DNA of 22,563 nt from Treponema sp. UBA7570 (GCA_002477955.1 DLLE01000017.1:1-22563), one strand, 5' to 3'; positions 1-6,853 are shown, counted from the first letter of the stretch. Notes: generated from the sequence alone by a model not told the origin. Program-made: numbers and translations.

Positions 1-76
1 TTTTATGGGTGGAATTGACAAAGAAGAGTTATTTCTTTATGATGTTTCTATAAACAGAAACATCATAAAGAAATAA
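1..76 (+). CDS. C-terminal end of an unidentified ORF, cut by the window start
   Basis: An open frame read from base 2 ends at TAA (74-76) and gives about 24 residues that include MGGIDKEELFLYDVS and end in NIIKK. I do not recognise the family. A trp gene would be expected here because trpB starts 14 bases further on, but the tail does not look like the usual TrpF or TrpC end. Half of these codons lie in a perfect inverted repeat (27-78), so the tail could have been shaped by that structure, or the frame could be fortuitous. The close spacing suggests it is cotranscribed with trpB. Confidence 0.45.
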   Translation, partial: FMGGIDKEELFLYDVSINRNIIKK

Positions 77-78
77 CT
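27..78 (+). repeat. Perfect 23-bp inverted repeat immediately before the trpB Shine-Dalgarno
   Basis: Bases 27-49 and 56-78 are exact reverse complements (23 of 23) around the 6-base loop ATAAAC. The right arm contains the stop codon of the upstream ORF (74-76), and the trpB ribosome site GGAG (79-82) starts at the next base after the stem. No T-run follows on either strand, so it is not a standard intrinsic terminator. As RNA it would be a long, stable hairpin next to the ribosome site, which a ribosome finishing the upstream ORF would melt. Translational coupling or transcript-end protection are inferences. Confidence 0.85.
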
Positions 79-90
79 GGAGAAATATAC

Positions 91-1350
91 ATGTACGAAG
101 AATCTATTGACGGTTTTTTTGGTGATTACGGCGGGAAATATATTCCTGAAATTTTACATTCGGCGATTGACGAACTTGATTCGGCTTTTAATTTTTATAT
201 TCACGACAAGGATTTTTTAGAAGAACTGAACATTTTGCGTCGCGATTATATTGGCCGCGAAACTCCGCTTATGTTTGCTGAACGCGCTACTGAACTTTTG
301 GGTGGCGGAAAAATTTTCATAAAACTCGAAGGCTTGGCAAATACTGGCGCTCACAAAATTAACAATGCTATTGGTCAGGTTTTGCTTGCAAAAAAAATGG
401 GAAAAAAGCGGATTATTGCAGAAACAGGCGCAGGGCAGCATGGAGTCGCAACAGCCGCAGCCTGTGCAAAACTTGGAATGCAGTGCGTAATTTATCAGGG
501 AGAAGTCGATGTTCGCCGTCAGCAGCCAAATGTGGCTTCAATGGAGCTTTACGGTGCGAAAGTTGTTGCCGTAAAAACAGGCTCTCGCACTTTAAAGGAC
601 GCTGTAAATGAAGCTATGCGCGACTGGGCTACTAATTTTGAAACTACACATTACTGTCTTGGTTCTGCCTTGGGACCAGCTCCTTTCCCTGACATGGTTC
701 GCACTTTTCAATCCATAATCGGCGAAGAAGTAAAAAAACAGTGTGCAGAGCGCAATATCCAGATTGATTCTCTTGTTGCCTGTGTCGGCGGCGGTTCTAA
801 TGCTTCTGGATTTTTTGCCCCATTCTTTAAGGACGAAAAAATCAAACTTTATGGTGCGGAAGGTGGTGGAAGTGGACCGGAAATTGGAAACAACGCAAGC
901 CGCATGGTTGGAAATTCTGCGCGCGACGGAATTATGCAAGGTTTTAAAAGCCGTTTTTTGATAGATGCCGACGGCCAATCTCAAAAAACAAGTTCGATTT
1001 CTGCGGGACTTGACTACCTTGGAATCAGTCCTCAGCTTGCAATGCTTGGAAAAACCGGCCGAATCACTTTTGAAGCAATCCGCGACAATGAAGCTCTCGA
1101 AGCCGTTAATTTTTTTGCAAAAAACGAAGGAATCCTTATGGCTCTCGAAAGTTCACACGCGGCGGCTTATGCAATGAAACTTGCGCCTAAAGTTCCAAAA
1201 GACAAGGCGATTGTCATAAATATGTCAGGACGAGGCGACAAGGACGTTTTTATTACAAGCCCTGTTTTCCGTCCTGAAGAATGGAAAGAGTTTCTAAAAA
1301 GCGAATTAAAGCGTCTTGAAGAAAATAAAGATGTTCACGAAAAATATTAA
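91..1350 (+). CDS. trpB: Tryptophan synthase beta chain
   Basis: This PLP enzyme condenses indole with L-serine to give L-tryptophan in the cytoplasm, as part of the alpha2-beta2 complex with TrpA. The 419-residue product has the full canonical set: the PLP lysine in HKIN (K89), the catalytic glutamate in ETGAG (E111, 22 residues after the lysine as in the enteric enzyme), the phosphate-binding GGGSNA loop (233-238) and the C-terminal SGRGDKD motif. Length is slightly over the usual 390-400 because of an extended C-terminus. The start is fixed by GGAG at 79-82, eight bases before ATG. The following gene is trpA, but the gap is about 160 bases instead of the usual overlap or short gap, and it holds a hairpin and a repeat element. 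No degenerate key residues were seen. Confidence 0.97.
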   Translation: MYEESIDGFFGDYGGKYIPEILHSAIDELDSAFNFYIHDKDFLEELNILRRDYIGRETPLMFAERATELLGGGKIFIKLEGLANTGAHKINNAIGQVLLAKKMGKKRIIAETGAGQHGVATAAACAKLGMQCVIYQGEVDVRRQQPNVASMELYGAKVVAVKTGSRTLKDAVNEAMRDWATNFETTHYCLGSALGPAPFPDMVRTFQSIIGEEVKKQCAERNIQIDSLVACVGGGSNASGFFAPFFKDEKIKLYGAEGGGSGPEIGNNASRMVGNSARDGIMQGFKSRFLIDADGQSQKTSSISAGLDYLGISPQLAMLGKTGRITFEAIRDNEALEAVNFFAKNEGILMALESSHAAAYAMKLAPKVPKDKAIVINMSGRGDKDVFITSPVFRPEEWKEFLKSELKRLEENKDVHEKY

Positions 1351-1362
1351 AATTTGGGCGTT

Positions 1363-1389
1363 CTGACAGCCGCAAAAAGCGGCTGTCAG
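1363..1389 (+). repeat. 11-bp GC-rich hairpin after trpB
   Basis: Bases 1363-1373 and 1379-1389 pair perfectly around an AAAAA loop, 12 bases after the trpB stop codon. No U-run follows, since the next bases are CCGGGCTTTTCGG. It is therefore more likely a transcript-stabilising or partial-termination structure inside the trpBA unit than a full terminator. It directly abuts the repeat element at 1390. Confidence 0.7.
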
Positions 1390-1470
1390 CCGGGCTTTTC
1401 GGGGTTCCGCGCCTAACCGCGCTTCATTCGCGTTGCGAACGGCTTCGCCGCCCCTACAATCCCTAACGCA
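1390..1470 (+). repeat. Dispersed GC-rich intergenic element, copy 1 (between trpB and trpA)
   Basis: This is the first of five related intergenic segments. It starts with a module containing CCGGGCTTTTCGGGGTTCCG (from 1390) and ends with GGCTTCGCC and CCCTACAATCCCTAACGC (1441-1468). Small hairpins fill the centre: CGCG/CGCG around 1419-1432 and GGC-TTC-GCC at 1441-1449. A hand alignment of 1440-1472 with 5321-5353 gives 23 of 33 identical bases. The start module resembles the modules at 18311 and, inverted, at 16322 and 21543. Membership is less certain than for the 16228 and 18311 copies. Confidence 0.55.
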
Positions 1471-1510
1471 GGTTTTGCAGATTCAATCACCAAAATTAAG
1501 GAAAAAAATT

Positions 1511-2272
1511 ATGATAAAATTGATGTCGCACTTAGTTGCAAATTATCCAAATCCTGAAATTTCTTTTGCTGCCGCTGAAGCTCTCGTAAAAGGCGGAGCC
1601 GACTTTTTGGAAATTCAGCTGCCGTTTTCTGATCCAAGTGCAGACGGTCCTGTAATTCAAAACGCATGTTCAACTGTTCTTGCAAACGGAGCAACAACAC
1701 AAAACGGCTTGGATTTTATCGCAAAATTGCATAAAAGCTTTCCAAATGTAAAAATTGCAATAATGTCTTATGCTTCCCTGATTTTTACTCCTGGTGTTGA
1801 TAATTTTTGCCGGAGAGCAAGCGAGGTTGGCGTAAATGCAATGATTATTCCAGACTTGCCGTTTGACTGCGACGAAGGTCTTTCTGTTGCCTGCAAAAAA
1901 TACGGAATGGAAAATATTCCTGTTGCGGCTCCAAGCATGACGGACGAACGCCTTCAAAAAATGCTGGACTTTGGTTTTAAGACGATTTATGCGGCTTTGC
2001 GTGCAGGAATTACTGGAATGGACACAAAAGTCGACTCTCATACAGTTGAATTCTTAAAAAAATTAAAACGTCAAAATAAAAGCGGTTTTGTTCCGGAAAT
2101 TTACGGTGGATTTGGAATTCACGGAAAAGAGCAGGCACAGGCAATAGCGCCTTATGTCGAAGGAGTCGTAGCAGGCTCAGTTTTTGTCCGCCTTATAGAT
2201 TCTGCAGCCGGCGACAAAAAAGTTCTGCAGGACACAATTTGCGCAAAAGCAAAGGAAATAAAAGGCCTTTAG
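1511..2272 (+). CDS. trpA: Tryptophan synthase alpha chain (short N-terminus)
   Basis: The product cleaves indole-3-glycerol phosphate to indole and glyceraldehyde 3-phosphate, and passes indole to TrpB. Both catalytic acids are visible: the glutamate in ADFLEIQLPFSDP (E34) and the aspartate in SADGP (D45), 11 residues apart as in E49 and D60 of the enterobacterial enzyme. YGGFGI and VAGSVFVRLI give the phosphate-binding region near the C-terminus. I chose ATG at 1511 because AAGGA (1498-1502) sits eight bases upstream. A longer frame from TTG 1433 would run through the repeat element and adds no family sequence. The 253-residue product begins directly at the first beta strand (MIKLMSHLVANYP), so about 15 residues corresponding to the enteric N-terminal helix are missing. 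Confidence 0.93.
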   Translation: MIKLMSHLVANYPNPEISFAAAEALVKGGADFLEIQLPFSDPSADGPVIQNACSTVLANGATTQNGLDFIAKLHKSFPNVKIAIMSYASLIFTPGVDNFCRRASEVGVNAMIIPDLPFDCDEGLSVACKKYGMENIPVAAPSMTDERLQKMLDFGFKTIYAALRAGITGMDTKVDSHTVEFLKKLKRQNKSGFVPEIYGGFGIHGKEQAQAIAPYVEGVVAGSVFVRLIDSAAGDKKVLQDTICAKAKEIKGL

Positions 2273-2296
2273 TTTATATCAGACCAAGTAAGTAAC

Positions 2297-2339
2297 AAAA
2301 CTCTGTTCAGAACCTTGTTTTTTGGACAGAGTTTTTTTT
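2297..2339 (+). terminator. Bidirectional intrinsic terminator between trpA and nrdG
   Basis: The arms AAAACTCTGTTC (2297-2308) and GGACAGAGTTTT (2324-2335) pair with one G-T wobble and are followed by T8 (2332-2339) on the + strand. On the - strand the stem runs into TTTTGTTA. The genes on each side converge, so the hairpin can end both the trp and nrd transcripts. Confidence 0.85.
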
Positions 2340-2357
2340 ATTTACAAATCGTTTTGA

Positions 2358-2870
2358 TTAGTCGATTGAATTTACCGGTTTGTTTTCTTTTAGCCATAAA
2401 ATGCGCTGGTTGCTGCTCCCGCGGTAATTTAAGGTTATGTCTTTTAATTCCTGTTTAAATGGTCCGTCCACGAGAACATCGATGCAGTCGAGCATGCGGT
2501 CTGTTACTTCGCAGTGCTTGCGTCCATCGGAAGGTTTTAAATCTATGTCGTAAATGTAGCCGCTATAGCACCAGATTGTTTTTTTTGGGAATATTGCACG
2601 GACTTTTTCCAAAAATGGCGCAAGGACGCGCTGATTTTCTTCTTCAAAAGGCTCACCGCCAAGAACGGTAAGCCCTTGAATATATTCTGGCTTTAGGGCT
2701 TCGAGAATTTCTTCTTCTGTTTTTTGAGTAAATTCCTGGCCGTAGTTAAAATTCCACGTCATCTGATTAAAGCAGCCTGGACATTTATTTCTGCAGCCGC
2801 TTACAAACAGGCTTACTCTAACTCCAAGCCCGTTTGCAATGTCGATTTTTTTTATTTCGCCGTAGTACAT
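2358..2870 (-). CDS. nrdG: Anaerobic ribonucleoside-triphosphate reductase activating protein (radical SAM)
   Basis: This is the radical SAM activase that installs the glycyl radical on NrdD. The 170-residue protein has the cluster motif CRNKCPGC (C26, C30, C33), which binds a [4Fe-4S] cluster with S-adenosylmethionine, followed by the family GGEPF motif (TVLGGEPFEEEN) and WCYSGY. Length fits NrdG (about 155-175). The start codon lies three bases after the nrdD stop with no recognisable ribosome site, so translation is probably coupled to nrdD. It is cotranscribed with nrdD from the promoter near 5190. Confidence 0.95.
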   Translation of the reverse strand: MYYGEIKKIDIANGLGVRVSLFVSGCRNKCPGCFNQMTWNFNYGQEFTQKTEEEILEALKPEYIQGLTVLGGEPFEEENQRVLAPFLEKVRAIFPKKTIWCYSGYIYDIDLKPSDGRKHCEVTDRMLDCIDVLVDGPFKQELKDITLNYRGSSNQRILWLKENKPVNSID

Positions 2871-2873
2871 TTT

Positions 2874-5039
2874 TTACAGATGCAAAACGCGCTCTTTAAT
2901 TTCTTGCGTGCGTCCCTGATTCCAGTATTGTGTTCCGATGTAGCCACAGGTTCGGCGGGCAACATTCATTTTTGTCTGATCTGTGTTTCCGCAGTTTGGA
3001 CATTGCCAAACCAATTTTCCGTCAGCATCTGCGACAACCCGAATTTCGCCAGTGTAACCGCATTTTTGGCAGCAGTCGGATTTTGTGTTCAGTTCAGCAT
3101 ACATTATGTTTTCGTAAATATGCTTGAGCAGAGCGATTACAGCAGGAATATTGTTTTCCATATTTGGAACTTCGACATAACTTACAGCGCCGCCTGGAGA
3201 AAGCTCCTGGAACTGGCTTTCAAATGTGAGTTTTGCGAATGCATCAACCTGTTCAGTCACATGCACGTGATAAGAATTTGTAATGTAGTTTTTGTCTGTT
3301 ACGCCTTCAATTTCGCCAAAACGACGTTTTAAGCATTTTGCAAATTTGTAAGTTGTTGACTCGAGAGGAGTCCCGTAGAGCGAGAATGCAATGTTTGTCT
3401 GGTCGCGCCATTCGGCACATTTTGTGTTCATGTAGCGCATTATTTTTAAGGCAAAAGGAGTTGCTTCTGGATCTGTATGAGGTTTTCCAGTCATGTATTT
3501 TGTACATTCGCAAAGTCCTGCGTATCCGAGAGAAATAGTTGAATATCCGCCGTACAAAAGCTTGTTTATTACTTCGCCTTTTTCAAGACGCGCAAGAGCG
3601 CCATTTTGCCACAAAATCGGGGCAACATCGCTCGGAGTATTCAACAGCCTGTTATGACGGGCCATAAGAGCTCTGAAGCACAACTGAAGGCGTTCGTCAA
3701 AAATCTTCCAGAAAGCGTCCATATTTCCGCCAGACGAGCATGCTACATCGACAAGGTTGATTGTTACAACGCCCTGATTAAAACGGCCGTAGAATTTTGG
3801 TCTGTTTGTTTGAGGATCGTGGTAAACAGTAAGGAACGAACGGCATCCCATGCAAGGATAACAGTTTCCGTCTTTGAGTTCCATCATCTTTTTTTCGGAA
3901 ATATAATCTGGTACAAGGCGGCGCGCTGTACATTTTGCAGCCAGTTCTGTCAAATAAAAATATTTTCCGTCTTCAGAAATATTGTCAGATTCAAGAACAT
4001 AAATCAGTTTAGGAAATGCTGGAGTAACCCAGAAACCTGCCTCGTTTTTAACGCCCTGAAAACGCTGCTTTAAAACTTCCTCAATAATGAGCGCAAGGTC
4101 GGACTTTGTCTGTTCGTCTTTAACTTCGTTCAAATACATAAAGACCGTAACAAAAGGGCTTTGGCCGTTTGTCGTCATCAGTGTTACAACCTGATACTGA
4201 ATCATCTGAACGCCACGGGTAATTTCGTCCTTAAGGCGCATTTCTACAATTTCCTTAAACTGTTCCGGGTTGTAGTGCAGACCTGTTTTTTCGGCAATTA
4301 AGTTCATTTCGCGGATAATCTTTTTGCGGCTTACATCAACAAAAGGAGCGAGATGTGCGAGCGAAATTGACTGGCCTCCGTATTGGCTCGAAGCAACCTG
4401 AGCAATAATCTGAGTTGCAATGTTGCAAGCTGTAGAAAAAGAATGAGGCTTGTCGATTCTTGTGCCGGAAATAACAGTTCCGTTTTGGAGCATGTCTTCC
4501 AGGTTTACAAGGTCGCAGTTATGCATGTGCTGGGCAAAATAGTCAGCATCGTGAAAGTGAATAATGCCTTCGTTGTGCGCCTGTACAATGTCTTCGTCGA
4601 GCAAAAATCGTTTTGTAATATCTTTAGAAACTTCTCCAGCCATGTAATCGCGCTGAACCGAAACAACAGTCGAGTTTTTATTTGAATTTTCCTGCTTAAC
4701 CTCTTCGTTCTGGCATTCAAGCAGCGAAAGAATCTGCTTGTCGGTCGTGTTTGCCTTGCGCATAAGTTCGTGCTGATAACGATAAGTAATATATTTTTTT
4801 GCAATATCAAAAGCGCCAGCCTTCATAATTTCTTTTTCGACCATGTCCTGAATAGCTTCGACGTTCATTTCGTGATTTTCAGAAGCGCAGGCATTTTCGA
4901 TATTTTCTGCGATAGATTTAATTTGATTGTCAGAAAGCTGGTCGCTGAGCGGAACTTCGGCATTTGCCTTCGAAATTGCCGTTATGATTTTTTTTATGTC
5001 AAAAATAACTTCCACGCCATTTCTTTTGATAATCTTCAT
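2874..5039 (-). CDS. nrdD: Anaerobic (class III) ribonucleoside-triphosphate reductase
   Basis: This glycyl-radical enzyme makes deoxyribonucleotides without oxygen. Of its 721 residues, roughly the first 90 form an ATP-cone regulatory domain (MKIIKRNGVEVIFD onward), followed by the ten-stranded catalytic barrel with NCDLVNLEDML and CYPCMGCRSF. Near the C-terminus are two CxxC pairs (C657/C660 and C680/C683) for the structural zinc site, then RRTCGYIGTQYW with the predicted radical glycine at G699. The protein ends VLHL, close to other family members. GGAGG lies 11 bases before the ATG. nrdG follows after three bases. The promoter region has two NrdR-box-like sites, so repression by NrdR when dNTPs are sufficient is expected from the family. 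Confidence 0.97.
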   Translation of the reverse strand: MKIIKRNGVEVIFDIKKIITAISKANAEVPLSDQLSDNQIKSIAENIENACASENHEMNVEAIQDMVEKEIMKAGAFDIAKKYITYRYQHELMRKANTTDKQILSLLECQNEEVKQENSNKNSTVVSVQRDYMAGEVSKDITKRFLLDEDIVQAHNEGIIHFHDADYFAQHMHNCDLVNLEDMLQNGTVISGTRIDKPHSFSTACNIATQIIAQVASSQYGGQSISLAHLAPFVDVSRKKIIREMNLIAEKTGLHYNPEQFKEIVEMRLKDEITRGVQMIQYQVVTLMTTNGQSPFVTVFMYLNEVKDEQTKSDLALIIEEVLKQRFQGVKNEAGFWVTPAFPKLIYVLESDNISEDGKYFYLTELAAKCTARRLVPDYISEKKMMELKDGNCYPCMGCRSFLTVYHDPQTNRPKFYGRFNQGVVTINLVDVACSSGGNMDAFWKIFDERLQLCFRALMARHNRLLNTPSDVAPILWQNGALARLEKGEVINKLLYGGYSTISLGYAGLCECTKYMTGKPHTDPEATPFALKIMRYMNTKCAEWRDQTNIAFSLYGTPLESTTYKFAKCLKRRFGEIEGVTDKNYITNSYHVHVTEQVDAFAKLTFESQFQELSPGGAVSYVEVPNMENNIPAVIALLKHIYENIMYAELNTKSDCCQKCGYTGEIRVVADADGKLVWQCPNCGNTDQTKMNVARRTCGYIGTQYWNQGRTQEIKERVLHL

Positions 5040-5140
5040 TTTATAGTTTTCCTCCGAAAAATATTTTAAGAATTTTTAGAAAATCACTTGACAAATTGAA
5101 AAATATGGTAGTGTCAAAAATGATAAAAAAGCCCCAAAAA

Positions 5141-5156
5141 ACGCTATATTTAGTGT
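5141..5156 (-). promoter_or_regulatory. Candidate NrdR box 1
   Basis: ACGCTATATTTAGTGT matches the known NrdR-box consensus ACACTATATATTGTGT at 13 of 16 positions (compared by eye). It lies about 100 bases before nrdD and just downstream of the predicted transcription start. It starts exactly 31 bases before the second box, which is the usual three-helical-turn arrangement of NrdR sites. Confidence 0.75.
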
Positions 5157-5171
5157 TTTTGGAGCGCTTAA

Positions 5172-5187
5172 ATAATATATATCGGAC
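5172..5187 (-). promoter_or_regulatory. Candidate NrdR box 2, overlapping the -10 of the nrdD promoter
   Basis: ATAATATATATCGGAC matches the NrdR-box consensus at 10 of 16 positions, including the central TATATAT. Alone it would be weak. Its register (31 bases from box 1) and its overlap with the predicted -10 (5174-5179) make it credible. Confidence 0.6.
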
Positions 5188-5202
5188 ATAAAAAAACTTC
5201 AA
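5174..5202 (-). promoter_or_regulatory. Predicted sigma-70-type promoter of nrdDG
   Basis: On the - strand, TTGAAG (5202-5197) and TATATT (5179-5174) are separated by 17 bases. Transcription would begin near 5167 and leave an untranslated leader of about 128 bases. NrdR box 2 covers the -10 and box 1 lies within the start of the transcript, as expected for repression. Confidence 0.6.
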
Positions 5203-5248
5203 TCGCAAACCGCTAAATTTGCATAAAAAAGTTTTTTAATCGGGCGGC

Positions 5249-5350
5249 TTTTTGCTGCGCAAAAAACGGGCTCTCCAGGGCTACGGCTTTTGCCTCCGGT
5301 ATTTTTGCAGGCAAAAACACACGCTTCGCGTCCCTTCCGATCCCTGCCGC
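5249..5350 (+). repeat. Dispersed GC-rich intergenic element, copy 2 (between nrdD and pth)
   Basis: A GC-rich island in the divergent nrdD-pth gap. It contains two stems with identical arms TTTTTGC/GCAAAAA: 5249-5255 with 5259-5265, and 5302-5308 with 5311-5317. The module CGGGCTCTCCAGGGCTACGG (from 5267) resembles the inverted module of the 21471-21543 copy (GGCTCTCCACGGTTCCGC). The end module CGTCCCTTCCGATCCCTGCC (from 5329) aligns with the end of copy 1 (23 of 33 over the wider segment). It lies upstream of the pth promoter, so it is not a leader or a terminator of an adjacent gene here. Confidence 0.6.
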
Positions 5351-5380
5351 AAGCCCTGAATATATAAAAAAATCTGTCCT

Positions 5381-5409
5381 TTTACACAGTTTACGCGAAT
5401 TGGTATAAT
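5381..5409 (+). promoter_or_regulatory. Strong predicted promoter of pth
   Basis: TTTACA (5381-5386) and the consensus TATAAT (5404-5409) are separated by exactly 17 bases. The start of transcription would be near 5416, giving a leader of about 32 bases with GAGG at 5438-5441. It is the best promoter match seen in the window. Confidence 0.85.
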
Positions 5410-5447
5410 TTATTTCTATAAATAAATACAAAAAACTGAGGCTTTTA

Positions 5448-6104
5448 ATGATTAAACTTGTGGCTTTTTTAGGAAATTATGGCAGCGAGTACGAAAAAAC
5501 TCGGCACAATGTTGCCTGGCAGTTTGCTGCGCAGCTTCCTTTTTACAACAGATTGAATTTTCAGAATAAATTTAAAGGCGACTATGCTGTTATAGAAACT
5601 TCTGTGCTCGCACATTGGTTTGCAGAAACAGGAATGTATTCTAAAAAAGACGGTTCTGACCCGATTGTGCCGGAAGGCTCTCCAGATAAAATCTACTTTT
5701 TAAAACCGCTTACTTATATGAATTTGAGCGGAGAAAGCGTTGGAGAACTTGCCCGTTTTTATAAAATTCTTCCGGAAGAAATTTTGGTTGTTCACGACGA
5801 GCTTGAGCTTCCTTTGGGAACTGTCAGCTTAAAATGGAGCGGCGGTCTTGGAGGGCACAACGGCCTTCGTTCAATGAAGTCTGCTTTTGGAACTGCCGAT
5901 TTCTGGCGGCTGCGTTTTGGACTTACAAAACCTCAAAACCGCGACATTGCCGACTACGTGCTTTCTAATTTTACGGCAGACGAGCAGATAATTCTTGCTC
6001 AGGAATTTGCACAGACAAATGAAATGTTTGCAAAATTTTTGCTTTCCACGGACGAAAACCAGCAGCGTATTTTGCAGGGCTGGAGCAAACGAAAACTGAT
6101 TTAA
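5448..6104 (+). CDS. pth: Peptidyl-tRNA hydrolase
   Basis: The enzyme releases tRNA from peptidyl-tRNAs that drop off the ribosome. Family residues are in place: N10 in FLGNYG, the catalytic histidine H20 in KTRHN, the KPLTYMNLSG motif with N92, the aspartate in VVHDELELPLG (D117) and the GGHNGLRS loop (N138). At 218 residues it is longer than the usual 185-195. The extra length lies between about residues 48 and 80, just before KIYFLKPLTY, where most family members have a short turn. The start is supported by GAGG six bases upstream and by the near-consensus promoter. It is followed by a hairpin-rich spacer and clpP on the same strand. Confidence 0.96.
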   Translation: MIKLVAFLGNYGSEYEKTRHNVAWQFAAQLPFYNRLNFQNKFKGDYAVIETSVLAHWFAETGMYSKKDGSDPIVPEGSPDKIYFLKPLTYMNLSGESVGELARFYKILPEEILVVHDELELPLGTVSLKWSGGLGGHNGLRSMKSAFGTADFWRLRFGLTKPQNRDIADYVLSNFTADEQIILAQEFAQTNEMFAKFLLSTDENQQRILQGWSKRKLI

Positions 6105-6109
6105 GGGGG

Positions 6110-6195
6110 CTTGGGGGAATTTTCCCCCAGGAGAAGGGGTAGCGGAAAACGCGGCAATTTTGCCGTGGTTGCAGCGCAGGGGAAGGCTTTCCCCT
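6110..6195 (+). repeat. Cluster of three hairpins between pth and clpP
   Basis: Three consecutive stems occupy the spacer: 6110-6119 with 6122-6131 (10 bp, one wobble, centred on GGGGGAATTTTCCCCC), 6140-6147 with 6150-6157 (8 bp, one wobble) and 6178-6184 with 6189-6195 (7 bp). The last one is followed by CCTGTCTTTTCTGATTTTTTC, so it may terminate the pth transcript. The base composition is much more GC-rich than the flanking genes. It lacks the two end modules of the dispersed family, so I keep it separate. Confidence 0.6.
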
Positions 6196-6218
6196 CCTGT
6201 CTTTTCTGATTTTTTCAT

Positions 6219-6247
6219 TAGACAATAAGCGGGAATTTTTATATATT
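6219..6247 (+). promoter_or_regulatory. Predicted promoter directly before clpP
   Basis: TAGACA (6219-6224) and TATATT (6242-6247) are 17 bases apart and each matches consensus at five of six positions. The -10 ends six bases before the clpP ATG, so transcription would begin at or beside the start codon. There is no Shine-Dalgarno. A leaderless clpP message is the simplest reading. Confidence 0.55.
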
Positions 6248-6253
6248 TTAAGT

Positions 6254-6853
6254 ATGGCTAAATTTATTGATGAAGACGAAAAAAAAGAAAAAAAAGTTTC
6301 TGCAGACGCTTTTGCTGAGAAACTTTTAAAAACTCGCCAGATTGTTGTCAGCGGCGAAGTGAACGAAGAACTGGTTGAAAAAATTGTAAAGCAGCTTCTT
6401 GTTCTTGAAGCAGATTCTGATAAACCGATTTATCTTTACATTGATTCTCCAGGAGGCTCAATCGACGACGGTTTTGGACTTTACGATATGATTCGCTTTA
6501 TAAATGCTCCTGTTTATACAATTGGAATGGGACTTATTGCGAGCATGGGTGTAACCTTGTTTTTGTCTGTTCCAAAAGAAAGACGCTTTAGTTTGCCGAA
6601 CAGCCATTTTTTGATTCATCAGCCTTTGATGGGCGGAAGCCGCGGTGTTGCAACTGATATTGAGATTACTGCTCAGGAAATTTCAAAATCGCGCGAAACT
6701 CTTACAAAATTGATTGCAGAAGCGACTGGAAAAGATTTTGAAACTGTAAAAAAAGATACAGAACGAGATCATTGGCTTACTGCTCAGGAAGCGGCGGATT
6801 ATGGCATTGTCGGAACTATTGTTTCGAGCCGCAAAGAGTTGCCCGAAGCATAA
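6254..6853 (+). CDS. clpP: ClpP-family serine protease, second-type (non-canonical) paralogue
   Basis: This is a caseinolytic protease subunit that would assemble into a ring chamber with a Clp ATPase. The triad can be placed as S97 in IASMG, H122 in FLIHQPL and D172 in TERDHW, and YIDSPGGS (62-69) is the usual oxyanion-strand motif. Differences from housekeeping ClpP are clear. The N-terminus is a lysine/glutamate-rich stretch (DEDEKKEKK) without the conserved IYSRLLKDR lead-in, and GLIASMGVTLFL replaces GQAASMGAFLL. It therefore looks like a ClpP2-type paralogue, and a standard clpP is expected elsewhere. No ribosome site precedes the ATG, which lies six bases after a -10-like box. The catalytic residues predict activity; partner and substrates are unknown. 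Confidence 0.88.
   Translation: MAKFIDEDEKKEKKVSADAFAEKLLKTRQIVVSGEVNEELVEKIVKQLLVLEADSDKPIYLYIDSPGGSIDDGFGLYDMIRFINAPVYTIGMGLIASMGVTLFLSVPKERRFSLPNSHFLIHQPLMGGSRGVATDIEITAQEISKSRETLTKLIAEATGKDFETVKKDTERDHWLTAQEAADYGIVGTIVSSRKELPEA

Noticed and set aside
1410..1470. Integron attC-like site, because of CCTAAC-type core sequences
   Set aside because: No complementary GTTRRRY partner at the opposite end and no integrase or cassette arrangement.
1433..1510. N-terminal extension of TrpA from TTG 1433
   Set aside because: The extra 26 residues are encoded by the repeat element and match no TrpA sequence. ATG 1511 has a good ribosome site.
5088..5117. TTGACA-N18-TGTCAA inverted repeat before nrdD as the promoter or operator
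   Set aside because: The TTGACA-like ends are -35-like on both strands but have no matching -10 at 16-18 bases. The NrdR-box promoter further upstream fits better.
5213..5431. A 72-residue open frame on the - strand across the GC-rich element before pth
   Set aside because: It overlaps the repeat and the pth promoter, has no ribosome site and its peptide follows the hairpin arms. It is most likely a by-product of the element.
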